Positions 7,511-16,594 of a stretch of DNA of 64,000 bases are shown piece after piece. The position numbers and the translations under genes were made by a program. The notes under the pieces are model-generated. The model ran no database searches. It was not told the DNA's origin and saw only the letters and a list, made by a program, of their open reading frames with translations. How positions within the stretch are numbered: position 1 is the stretch's first letter; every line of letters starts with the position of its first letter. Location: the NCBI RefSeq assembly GCF_031326205.1, contig NZ_CP133721.1, positions 1,178,001 through 1,242,000 of the forward strand, in the 5' to 3' direction. Source of the DNA: Flavobacterium sp. 20NA77.7. GTDB lineage: Bacteria; Bacteroidota; Bacteroidia; Flavobacteriales; Flavobacteriaceae.

Positions 7511-10500
7511 TTAATTATCAGGATATTCTTTCTTCCAATATCTTTCTCTTTGTCTATTAAATTTCGCTCTTTCTTCTTTTGTTAATGGTTTTTGACCAGC
7601 TGGATGATTTTTTCTATAATTTCCTTTGCCCCTATGATCTTCTGGATGCATCTCTCTAAAAGGCCCATTTGCATTTTGACCTTCATGATGTATTTCAACT
7701 GGCATTCCGTCTTTTTTAAATGTTGGTGCACGACCAGGTGTTGCAGGAGGATTTAACGAATCTCTATCAACCTTATTTTCTTCAGGTATATGAATATCAT
7801 CATCATTAACATTAGCACTAGTATCATTATTAGCATCACCATTCATCATGTTTCGCATACCATTCAGCACTTCATCACCATAAGTAAGTACAGCTACAGC
7901 AGTTACCGCTGTCATCAAAAGCTCTCCAAAAGGTGTTGGTTCAACGAGTGATACAGTCCAACACGTTGCTAGTGCGGCAGAAGCAGTAGAAGTTGATGAA
8001 TTATTCTCAATAGATGCTGGCGAAACAACTACGTCATCAATGATATTATCAACACCTTTAGTTAAGGAAATCCATTCACCTGTTGCTCTTATCCAAGTAC
8101 CATTTGAATCAGTCCAAATCATTTTATTCAAAGCACTCGTGCCATTCAAGTTTGAAGGTGGATCTGCTGCTGACATACCATCAGGGTCAATGTAACGTAA
8201 TGGATTATTATAACAATAAGTAAAAGTACTCCATCTTCTTGAGGTTTCCGCTAGTGGGTCAATATTCATCCATCTACCTAACGCCGCATCATAATTCCTT
8301 GCACCATAGTCGTACATGTTAAGCCCCAGCTCATCTTGCAGCTCTTTACCGTTGTATTTATACTTGTACGTAGGCGGTATTGTATTGATAGGCTTCAATT
8401 TAAATACCTCGGCTTCTTTTATATATGCTAACCTATCGCTGTTGTAATTCTTGTGCTTTAACCCAAATGGGTAGTAATGATTCTCCTCTAGTATCTTAAG
8501 AACGTTGGTTGCAGGGTCTTTGCCATAACTTACTCTAATGTTACCCAAATGGTCTGTGTAGTTAAACACATAACTGTAAATACCTAAACCTCTTCCCGTT
8601 GGTGGTGTATATTTTACATACCCTTCTGCATGAACAAAAAACTCTAATTTTGTATTTAGGTATTGGTAACCATTTACATAATCCGTTACATCATTTGTGG
8701 TGGCATTAACTACTTTTTTTTGTAGTTTTTGACCTAATGCATTGTAAAGATAAGAAATTTCTCCATTAGTTGTACCTTCAAAAGTTATTTTTTTGGGTAA
8801 GTTTAAATGGTTGTATATAATACTGCTTATACCCTTATTCGCATCAGCTATCATGTTGCCGTTTGCGTCATAGCTGTAGTCGTCTGTTTGGTCGTTTACT
8901 CCATCACAATCGCCTGTGTTTATATCTGAGGTTTCATTAAACCCTTGTGGACTATTGCTTAAATCGATAACTTTGACTAATAAATTTGCATTATTAGCAT
9001 CGTAAGTGTATTTCAAATCATCAATTAAATTTGCACTTACCATACCATCTGAATCTAAATCACCATATCTAGTTAATGTTTGAATATTGCCATTCTTGTC
9101 ATAACTCATGCTCTCTGCATAATTGTTGGGTGTAGAAGTAAGACCTGGTTTGCTATAATCTGCGTTTAATAATCTGTTTAAATCATCATAGCTGTAGGCG
9201 TATTTACGCTTTACATTATCGGCACTTGTCTTCCATAAAGTTTCTGTGATGTTGCCATTAAACAAGCCTGCGCTTTCATCTTCCTTTTGGTCGTAATTTA
9301 TTTTAAATGAAAACAAATCATTGCCCATGTTATTTACATCATTAATTGTCTTTAACCAGCCCCTAATGTTATATGAGTAATCTACCTTTTGCAAAGGCTG
9401 TACTCCTGTTAGGTCTGTACCGCCTATGTTTTTGCTTAGCAACTGCCCTAGTTCATCATACGTGTTCAGCGTAAGTAACTGTTCAGGGTCTGCATTGATT
9501 TGATGTACGTGTTTGGTTATTCTATCTTGTGGGGAATACTCAAACCTATCTCTAGTAACTAATTCGGTAGAGGTAGCATAATATTTATGTTTGGTAAGTG
9601 TATATAAGGTTTTACCTGCCCAATCTAGTTTGGTATCTACTTGGGTGTAGCCTCCTAAAAAGTTTTTGGTGTAGGCTCTCACGGGTCTATATCTGGTATC
9701 GTATAGCGTGTAGCTGGTTTCGTTTGTTGTAGTGCTTACATTGTCTAGCACACGTACCCACGTACCTGTTGCTAGTCCTTTTAGGTTTGTACCTTGTATG
9801 CTTTGTTCTTCTACTTGTGAAGGGATAGTAGGTGCATTTGGATAATCGTAGTTGTCATAATACGTTACGGAAAGTAATTTAAAGTCTGTTGGAAAAACCG
9901 TGTTGGTGTATTTCGTGGCTACAGCATCAATGGTAACTGTAGCTGTTGCTTTGCTCTCTGATAAATTTGTATTAGCGTCTAGAGCTGTTTGCAAGTTGTT
10001 TCTGTCTTGGCTTGTAGCCACAGCCGTGCCGTTGTACCAGCCTGTATATACAGGTCTGTTAAAAACATCATATTTTGTAAGCATCCATCCTTTATCCGTA
10101 TCGCCTCCTCCCCATGGGTTATAAGCTGGTCCTGTGGCAACTACGCGGTCTAGTTTATCATATACGATATACTCCCATTGCTTACCTGGTAGTTTCTTTT
10201 CTACTAAACGGTTTCTGTAGTCATATTTGTACTGGTAACATAGATTATCTAGTATCGTTTGGTCAATTGTACCACTAACTGCTGGGGGAATAACATAGGT
10301 TAAATTGCCATAGACATCATAGACATAATACGTTTCATGTGGGTCGTTATTGTTATAAGTACGTTTTAAAACTACCCTCCCCTCTTTGTCTTTGTATTCC
10401 TCTGTGCGTCCTACGTTACTTGTTTCTCCTGGTGAATTCTCATCATACGTGATGGTCTTGTATAGTTGGTTTGCCTCATAAAAATTATAATCTGTAAATG

Positions 10501-11059
10501 AAATAGCATACAATTTAGTATCTTGATTCCACTCTGTCTTTGCAAACAAACGTCTAACATCATTTTCTAAATTAGTTTGGTAAGCAAATTTTATCTCTCT
10601 ACCACTTCCCATAGCCCAAGGGTTTCCAGGTGCTGCTTGTTTAAAAACTCTACTCAGCGGAGAGGCCTCTAACAGTTTCTCTGCATAGGGGTTTTGGGTG
10701 CCTCCGTTATAGCTAGTATAAAAACTATACACAGCTGTAGCGGCACTGCCATTATAGTTTAAACTGGTGTTTTGACTCGCATAGGGTAAAAATTCTTTGG
10801 TTTGTCTTCCATAGGCATCATACTCCATATGGGTCACAATATCTTTTCCTGTATTTGACTGCCCATGTGCTACTTGTTGGATGGGTCTGCCTAGACCATC
10901 AAAATACGTTACTTGGGTGGACGCTTGAGATACAGATGGAGTTGCATAAGCAGTACCCGTAGGTTGCTTGTAAACCTTTGTTTTTACCCAGTTCTGGTCT
11001 GGGCTTTGTGCTAGTGCAACAATTGGGATACTCAATAGTATATATAGTATTTTCTTCAT
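7511..11059 (-). CDS. Rhs/YD-repeat polymorphic toxin with HNH/endonuclease VII-type tip
   Basis: A 1182-aa protein with a clean Sec signal (MKKILYILLSIPIVALAQ). It carries the Rhs shell, the RHS-associated core (NYDAALGRWMNIDPLAE) and the boundary DPDGM near residue 959. The ~220-residue tip has a hydrophobic stretch (about 1030-1055) and then VEIHHEGQ, REMHPEDHRGKGN and KNHPAG, a His-rich pattern typical of HNH/ENDO VII toxins of the LHH/GHH type; a DNase role is inferred. It starts 6 bp after the SpvB-like gene and is followed after 6 bp by a SUKH immunity gene, so all belong to one operon. The shell is nearly identical to the Rhs gene at 2768-6472, including 756 bp without a change. Confidence 0.9.
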   Translation of the reverse strand: MKKILYILLSIPIVALAQSPDQNWVKTKVYKQPTGTAYATPSVSQASTQVTYFDGLGRPIQQVAHGQSNTGKDIVTHMEYDAYGRQTKEFLPYASQNTSLNYNGSAATAVYSFYTSYNGGTQNPYAEKLLEASPLSRVFKQAAPGNPWAMGSGREIKFAYQTNLENDVRRLFAKTEWNQDTKLYAISFTDYNFYEANQLYKTITYDENSPGETSNVGRTEEYKDKEGRVVLKRTYNNNDPHETYYVYDVYGNLTYVIPPAVSGTIDQTILDNLCYQYKYDYRNRLVEKKLPGKQWEYIVYDKLDRVVATGPAYNPWGGGDTDKGWMLTKYDVFNRPVYTGWYNGTAVATSQDRNNLQTALDANTNLSESKATATVTIDAVATKYTNTVFPTDFKLLSVTYYDNYDYPNAPTIPSQVEEQSIQGTNLKGLATGTWVRVLDNVSTTTNETSYTLYDTRYRPVRAYTKNFLGGYTQVDTKLDWAGKTLYTLTKHKYYATSTELVTRDRFEYSPQDRITKHVHQINADPEQLLTLNTYDELGQLLSKNIGGTDLTGVQPLQKVDYSYNIRGWLKTINDVNNMGNDLFSFKINYDQKEDESAGLFNGNITETLWKTSADNVKRKYAYSYDDLNRLLNADYSKPGLTSTPNNYAESMSYDKNGNIQTLTRYGDLDSDGMVSANLIDDLKYTYDANNANLLVKVIDLSNSPQGFNETSDINTGDCDGVNDQTDDYSYDANGNMIADANKGISSIIYNHLNLPKKITFEGTTNGEISYLYNALGQKLQKKVVNATTNDVTDYVNGYQYLNTKLEFFVHAEGYVKYTPPTGRGLGIYSYVFNYTDHLGNIRVSYGKDPATNVLKILEENHYYPFGLKHKNYNSDRLAYIKEAEVFKLKPINTIPPTYKYKYNGKELQDELGLNMYDYGARNYDAALGRWMNIDPLAETSRRWSTFTYCYNNPLRYIDPDGMSAADPPSNLNGTSALNKMIWTDSNGTWIRATGEWISLTKGVDNIIDDVVVSPASIENNSSTSTASAALATCWTVSLVEPTPFGELLMTAVTAVAVLTYGDEVLNGMRNMMNGDANNDTSANVNDDDIHIPEENKVDRDSLNPPATPGRAPTFKKDGMPVEIHHEGQNANGPFREMHPEDHRGKGNYRKNHPAGQKPLTKEERAKFNRQRERYWKKEYPDN
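9872..10627. repeat. 756-bp block identical to 5234-5989
   Basis: Second copy of the identical stretch of the Rhs shell, same orientation. It is bounded by single mismatches at 9871 and 10628. Confidence 0.9.
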
Positions 11060-11065
11060 CTTGCT

Positions 11066-14000
11066 TTAGTTTTTGTAATGGTACTCATTTTCAGAAAGTA
11101 TATTGCCCTCTTTGTCTTTGACAAATTGTAGTCTATTAAAACTATCATAATGATAGGTTTGTTTATCCCCTTTTGGGTCTGTGGCTGTACTAATTCCAAT
11201 TAATGGTTTGTGGGTATAGGTTGAAACCATCGCATTTGGTAAAGCTGTACGTAAATTATTTAATGCTGTACTGAGTGCATTTTCATCTGTACCGTTAGAA
11301 AGCGTTTGTAAATTTGCTTCATATTGTTGCACTTGTGCATAGGTTGCGTTCTCAATTTTTGCAATGGGCAAGGATTTATTGTATCCATAAATCATAACTA
11401 TGCTCGGGCTATTATTTTGACTAAATTCCAGTATGTTTCCTATATCATCATATTTATTAATAATAGCAATATTTTGAATATCATTTTGACCTTTTTGGAT
11501 TAAGAAATTTACAGGCTTTATTTTATTGTTTGTAATTCCATTTTTTTCATAACTCTTATTAAATGTTTTAATATGTTGACCATTTTTTGTTGTTAATTCT
11601 TTTACTGTTTCACCCATTACATTATTAATAAACGAATATTCATACATATAAGGTTCAGATAAGTTTTCATGAGAGTATATATAAGTAGTAGATTCAGTAA
11701 CTTCATCAGAATTAAATTTAGTCTCCATTTTTAGATACCTTCTTGGAGAATAGGAAAAAGTGGTTAAATTTTCAATCGGATTTCCATTTAAATATAAAAC
11801 TTCTTTTACACTGCTTAGTTTTGAATCATATGCGTAAATAGGATAAGCCCCTAATAAATAACAACTAATAAAAGTTTGAGGATTAAAATAACAATAATAG
11901 TTACATTTATTAGAATCCCAAGACTGACTACCTGACCCAAATAAAAATTCAATCGGCATTGATTTAAGACCTAAGCTTTTTAATTTGATTCCATACTCAA
12001 TATCAGATATATAAAAGTTGTACGTATAAAATGTCTCTTTTTGTAAAATATTTAAATTGTTTTTTACTGTCTCTTTTAAAATGTTTCCATTTTGATTATT
12101 AGTATTACTATCATACAATGATGGTAATGTAAAATTTTCCGAACAAAACCAAGGAATAAGTGGCTTGTTATAAAATTCTTTTTCTATTGCTCCATTATTA
12201 ATACTGTCAACTATTTTTCTTGTTACTTTAGAATATCCAACATTATCCGAAAAATTAAATCCATCACTTGAAATAAAACTATCATTGCTTAATGCATTAT
12301 AAGCAATTGAAAAAAGTTGAGAAGAACACCAATCCGGTGGATTACAATTTGTTGCATATGCATTTGGAACCCTTCCATATTTATATTGATTATTTGATCG
12401 AGTTAATCGTTTTGGCAATAAAGCTTTTCCTTCTTCATAAAACAATTGTTCTGTTATTAAATTACCTCTACCATCATTTAGAATTTTCTTTTTTAATCGC
12501 AATCCATTACCATATCGTAAAGTTTGGTCAAATACAATATCAAAAAAGAAATTAGTTGCACTGTTTAATTCATAATCAAACTCAACACTTCCACCAGATG
12601 GATAAATTACTTTTTTTAGAATATTTGCTTTGCAATATGAAATATCTGGATTCATATTATTTGAAGTTACAAAACCTAAATCATTAAATCCAGGATAAAT
12701 ATCTACCATATTAGGTAACAAAGAGGTATTTGTTAATTTTCCATTTGCATACCCCCAATAATCTCTAGCAAAAGAATTTTTTTCTGGTAATAGATTTTGT
12801 TCATATTCAAACACATAATCTTTTTCTTCATAAGTATTTACTGAAGTTAATTGTAATCGAGTTTTTAGATGTGCTTCATTGAATAAAGTCCAATAGAAAA
12901 CAATATTATATTTACTGTTCACTGGATTATTAGCACTAAGAAAATAATCATAATTAAATTTAATCTGTTTTACAAGCGTGTTATTTAGGTCTTTAACATA
13001 AATGTTATCTAATTTAAAAAAATTATTATCACTTCTTGTACTTGTATTAAATTCAATCTTACCTGAATCAAAAATAATGTTCGAAATAACTTTATGTCCT
13101 TTTGTAATGTTTAATGATTTAGCAGTATTTGTTACGATTCCATTTGAAGTAAGAATTAAATTATCTAAATCCATATTGAAAAAAGAATTGCCATTAACTG
13201 ATAAATAATTTAAAATACTATAGTAAAAAGGAGTAAAACCTTGGTCGAAATTCATTCCTGTATTTTTATTTTGTCTTTGGGCTATTTGAGTGATATGATT
13301 AATATCTCCTTTATTATCATAATTTAATGTAATTAACTGATTATTATAATTTTGAATTTTAGTTAAAAACCAATTTCTATTAGTTATGAATTGTGTTCCT
13401 GTACCATCAATATTAAACACTTCCTCTTTCTCTTCAAAAAAATATAAATTACCTTTATCATCTGTAATTTTTATACCCATTGCTGTTTTTTCTGCTTTAT
13501 ACGTTAAATTATTTAAAATTTTAAATTTTACAATACCCAATACATCATTTGGAGAATATAAATCAGTAACTGTTGTCATTTTTAGTTGCTGACCAGGAAG
13601 ATTTACAATAAAATAATCCGGTTCTGAATCATATACATAGTTAACAATATCTTCTTTTCTTTGTGAAACACCATTATAAAACGATAGCTCATAAAATGAT
13701 TTTTTAACTCCATTTTGTATTTCAGGTGCTATAATTGGAGAAGTTATTGAACCATTAGTATAATTAGATACATCTACTGAATATTGATTTATATTTTGCT
13801 GATCTGAAACAAATGGTGTATATGTTTTAAAATAATCAGGTCTTATAAATCTCCTTTCAACACTTAAATCATCAAAATCATTAACCATTTGAACTATAGT
13901 AGGCAGCGTTAAATTCCATCCAAGTCCAACCCAACTAGCTTCTTCTGTAACTTTTATACCGTTTGAACTTGTGTATTTTAAAGTGATTGGAATTTCAATA

Positions 14001-14212
14001 TCATTGTTTTTTAAATTATATAATTCAATTTCATAATGATTTGAACCTGTATATTCATCAATCTTTACCTCTCCTTGCTTAAGAAAATTGTATGTGTTTG
14101 GAGTTAACGGTGCTTTAGGAAAATTTGATAAGTATTTCTGATAACTTTCTTGGTTTTGTGAAAAACAAGAAAAAATAATTATTTGAAAAATAAAAATATA
14201 ATACTTCCTCAT
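11066..14212 (-). CDS. SpvB-like / YD-repeat protein, possible first half of a two-part Rhs cage
   Basis: A 1048-aa protein with an N-terminal export signal (IIIFSCFSQ, possibly a lipobox at SC). Residues ~45-100 (YTGSNHYEIELYNL...IPITLKYTSSNG..SWVGLGWNLTL) match the SpvB/TcaC-type opening, where a peptide that 'sings' the same form starts TcB-like proteins. The middle is beta-strand rich, and the C-terminus has YD-type repeats (IINKYDDIGNILEFSQ, QTYHYDSFNRLQFVKDKEGN). There is no DPDG boundary or toxin tip. It sits 3 bp after the T9SS type A gene and 6 bp before the Rhs gene. In Tc toxins a TcB-like and a TcC-like protein build one cage, so this pair may do the same; that is inference. Confidence 0.75.
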   Translation of the reverse strand: MRKYYIFIFQIIIFSCFSQNQESYQKYLSNFPKAPLTPNTYNFLKQGEVKIDEYTGSNHYEIELYNLKNNDIEIPITLKYTSSNGIKVTEEASWVGLGWNLTLPTIVQMVNDFDDLSVERRFIRPDYFKTYTPFVSDQQNINQYSVDVSNYTNGSITSPIIAPEIQNGVKKSFYELSFYNGVSQRKEDIVNYVYDSEPDYFIVNLPGQQLKMTTVTDLYSPNDVLGIVKFKILNNLTYKAEKTAMGIKITDDKGNLYFFEEKEEVFNIDGTGTQFITNRNWFLTKIQNYNNQLITLNYDNKGDINHITQIAQRQNKNTGMNFDQGFTPFYYSILNYLSVNGNSFFNMDLDNLILTSNGIVTNTAKSLNITKGHKVISNIIFDSGKIEFNTSTRSDNNFFKLDNIYVKDLNNTLVKQIKFNYDYFLSANNPVNSKYNIVFYWTLFNEAHLKTRLQLTSVNTYEEKDYVFEYEQNLLPEKNSFARDYWGYANGKLTNTSLLPNMVDIYPGFNDLGFVTSNNMNPDISYCKANILKKVIYPSGGSVEFDYELNSATNFFFDIVFDQTLRYGNGLRLKKKILNDGRGNLITEQLFYEEGKALLPKRLTRSNNQYKYGRVPNAYATNCNPPDWCSSQLFSIAYNALSNDSFISSDGFNFSDNVGYSKVTRKIVDSINNGAIEKEFYNKPLIPWFCSENFTLPSLYDSNTNNQNGNILKETVKNNLNILQKETFYTYNFYISDIEYGIKLKSLGLKSMPIEFLFGSGSQSWDSNKCNYYCYFNPQTFISCYLLGAYPIYAYDSKLSSVKEVLYLNGNPIENLTTFSYSPRRYLKMETKFNSDEVTESTTYIYSHENLSEPYMYEYSFINNVMGETVKELTTKNGQHIKTFNKSYEKNGITNNKIKPVNFLIQKGQNDIQNIAIINKYDDIGNILEFSQNNSPSIVMIYGYNKSLPIAKIENATYAQVQQYEANLQTLSNGTDENALSTALNNLRTALPNAMVSTYTHKPLIGISTATDPKGDKQTYHYDSFNRLQFVKDKEGNILSENEYHYKN

Positions 14213-14215
14213 AAC

Positions 14216-15835
14216 TTAATCTTTTATAATTTTTACTGAATGTTTCTCTATGTTGGTATGTACTTCTACAATGTAGATGCCTGATGGATAATTAGTAAGC
14301 TCTACGGGTAAGGTTCTGCTACCTGAAAGGGTAAATTGTTGCAATAATCTACCGTTAATGTCAAATAACGACGCTGTACCTTCTTGATATTCATAGCCTA
14401 TTAATACGTTTGTAAACGTAATTGCAGGATTTGGTGCTGCTTCTAGTGGCAATTTAATTTTTTCAGGTTTCTGTTTGTCTTTTACTTTTACAATCCAAAA
14501 ATCTGCACCACCAATACTACTTTGTTTATCTCTTGATGTAGCGCCATTTGATGTACCTGCTAATAAATACCCTCCATCTCGTGTTTCAAACAACTTTCGT
14601 AATACTTCTTCTCCTTTACTTCCAATAGTTTGTGTCCAAAGTTCTTCTCCCTTTGCATTTATTTTTAAAGCGATATAATCGTTAATGCCTTCCTTGTCTG
14701 CTTTTTTAATTTTTGTTGTGGTTGGCTCGTTTTGTTCCGACTGGGCATAACCACCAATCAAATAAGAACCGTCTTTGTTTTCTACTATTGACGTTAAAAC
14801 ATCTTTACTGCCATAATCATAGGTTTCTTGCCATTCTAGGTTTTTATCTTTGTCAAATTTTAATAACCAAAAATCACTGCCGTTTTTACTCGATTTTGTT
14901 TTACTACTTGATGTGCCTGAATTAGAATTACCTCCTACCATAAAGCCACCATCAGCTGTCAGTTGTAGAGCAAATAAATTATCATCCGCTTCTGCTCCAA
15001 GGGTTTGTTGCCAAAGTAATTGTCCTTGACTATTTAATTCTACCAGCCAAAAATCACCCAATCCATAGGCATCTTGTGTTTTATCTCCTGACTGAGGAGA
15101 ATTAGAATAGCCTCCAGCTAAAATATTTCCGTTAGCTAATACCACTATATCTTTTAATTCATCTACATAACTTCCTCCCAATGTTTTTTGCCATTCAATT
15201 TTTCCATCACTTTTTAATTTAACAATCCAAAAATCTAAATTGCCTCGTGTATCTTCAGATTTGCCAAAAACATCAAGCAGACCCATATCATTTTTTTCTG
15301 TTTTGTATGAAGCTGATGTACCACCTATAACATAACCTCCATCTTTGGTTTGACAAATAGTCTGTAATTTCTCTTGACCACTACCGCCAATAGTTTGTTG
15401 CCATAGTTCATTCCCTTTGGCATCTAATTTTAGTATCCAAAAATCGTCATGTCCTTTGGCATCTGCTTTCTTATCAAATCCTTTGTTTGAATTAGACGTT
15501 CCTGCTAGTATGAAGCCTCCATCTGTGGTTAACTTCACACTGTACAGCATATCTACACCTGCACCGCCAAAACTTTTTTGCCAGTCGAGTTTGCCTTTTT
15601 CATTCATCTTCCAAAGCCAATAATCCAAATCGCCTTTGTTTATGGCTTCTTTATTACCCGTCTTCCCAGAAATAGAACTTCCAGCTAAAATAAAGCCATA
15701 GTCTGGGGTAGGTTGCGCATCTAACAGATACTCTGCATGTTTGCCTCCTAAGGATTTTTCCCAAAGGATTTCTTGAGCGAAGGAATTGACAAATAGCAAG
15801 AGACTTAAAATCAAAAATTTTGTTTGGTGTTTCAT
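14216..15835 (-). CDS. T9SS type A sorting domain protein with Gly-Gly/Trp repeats
   Basis: A 539-aa secreted protein. I choose ATG at 15835 (MKHQTKFLILSLLLFVNSFAQ) because it gives a normal signal peptide; an ATG ten codons upstream would add hydrophobic residues before it. The body has about seven repeats of ~55-65 residues with the pattern GG..xE.L..I..T.DGGF.LAG.SxS...GxxDFW..KL...G.L.WQ.T, probably a beta-propeller. The last ~75 residues (LEAAPNPAITFTNVLIGY ... LPSGIYIVEV-like ... KSVKIIKD-like) form a T9SS type A sorting domain, so it is sent to the cell surface. As first gene of the Rhs operon it may help present or tether the Rhs proteins; no direct evidence. Confidence 0.82.
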   Translation of the reverse strand: MKHQTKFLILSLLLFVNSFAQEILWEKSLGGKHAEYLLDAQPTPDYGFILAGSSISGKTGNKEAINKGDLDYWLWKMNEKGKLDWQKSFGGAGVDMLYSVKLTTDGGFILAGTSNSNKGFDKKADAKGHDDFWILKLDAKGNELWQQTIGGSGQEKLQTICQTKDGGYVIGGTSASYKTEKNDMGLLDVFGKSEDTRGNLDFWIVKLKSDGKIEWQKTLGGSYVDELKDIVVLANGNILAGGYSNSPQSGDKTQDAYGLGDFWLVELNSQGQLLWQQTLGAEADDNLFALQLTADGGFMVGGNSNSGTSSSKTKSSKNGSDFWLLKFDKDKNLEWQETYDYGSKDVLTSIVENKDGSYLIGGYAQSEQNEPTTTKIKKADKEGINDYIALKINAKGEELWTQTIGSKGEEVLRKLFETRDGGYLLAGTSNGATSRDKQSSIGGADFWIVKVKDKQKPEKIKLPLEAAPNPAITFTNVLIGYEYQEGTASLFDINGRLLQQFTLSGSRTLPVELTNYPSGIYIVEVHTNIEKHSVKIIKD

Positions 15836-15890
15836 ATATATGTAATGTATAATTAAGTTGGGCAATATAGGAGGTCTTATTTTTAAAACG

Positions 15891-15908
15891 TTGCGTAATT
15901 TTACTCAA
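15891..15908. promoter_or_regulatory. 18-bp dyad, candidate operator/activator site upstream of the Rhs operon
   Basis: TTGCGTAATTTTACTCAA is the reverse complement of the site at 6517-6534. Its centre is 36.5 bp from the end of a -7-like TATATTG (15863-15869, minus sense) and 56 bp before the first ATG of the operon. This spacing resembles that of the Fnr boxes elsewhere in this window, suggesting an activator. Confidence 0.45.
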
Positions 15909-16540
15909 TTTGCAATAAAAATACATGTCCATTTTTAGACATAGTACACGTAAATTGATACAAGTATTCTAAAATTGCTATTATTTTAAAAATCGCAAAA
16001 GAGACCGTTTCAAACGTAGTATTTTATTTATATAAAAACAATACGCATTAAAATGTGTTAAATTATAATTTATTGATTTTCAATGATATAAAAAACATTT
16101 AGATTTAAGCTTTAGAAGAATTGAGTGAAGATTCTAACAAAATAAAGACTCAAAATTTTATACAATTTTTGTATTTAAAGACGATTAGAACGGTTAAATA
16201 AAATTATTCTATACTTAATCTTTTTTTAAGCATTTTTTTTAATAATGGAAGAAAAATGGAAGTATTTTGATGAAAAACATACAGAAATGTGTATAATGTA
16301 TTTCAAATTAATTATACAATAAAATCAAGTAAACAAGGAAAATAGCAAAAAATAATTGCTTTTAATAGAAAATCTTTAGTTTTTTTTATTTTTACTCTTC
16401 AATAAAATTCTGAATAAATTTTAAAATTTGATTTGAAGTTAAATCAATATCGCCCACAGTCGTACCAAAAGCCTTTTTTCATTTTTTTTGAAGAAGGTTC
16501 TCGGTTCAAAAGTTCGAAGATAAATCTTCTATTTTCACAA
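15909..16540. other. Gene-free AT-rich stretch
   Basis: About 630 bp between the Rhs operon promoter and the ilvA terminator. I see no intact gene. A short minus-strand frame at about 16392-16475 ends in ...GDIDLTSNQILKFIQNFIEE, preceded by a stop. It could be the decayed end of a lost gene, but I do not recognise it. Confidence 0.4.
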
Positions 16541-16574
16541 AAAACCCTGTAAAATATTTATTTCACAGGGTTTT
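16541..16574 (-). terminator. Rho-independent terminator of the ilv operon
   Basis: Perfect 10-bp arms AAAACCCTGT / ACAGGGTTTT with a 14-nt loop, followed by a T tract in minus-strand sense. It lies 20 bp after the ilvA stop. Confidence 0.85.
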
Positions 16575-16594
16575 TAATTATTAATATTGATAAT

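Noticed and set aside
15654..15932. Minus-strand frame overlapping the start of the T9SS type A gene
   Set aside because: It overlaps the signal peptide region of the real gene in another frame and has no recognisable domain.
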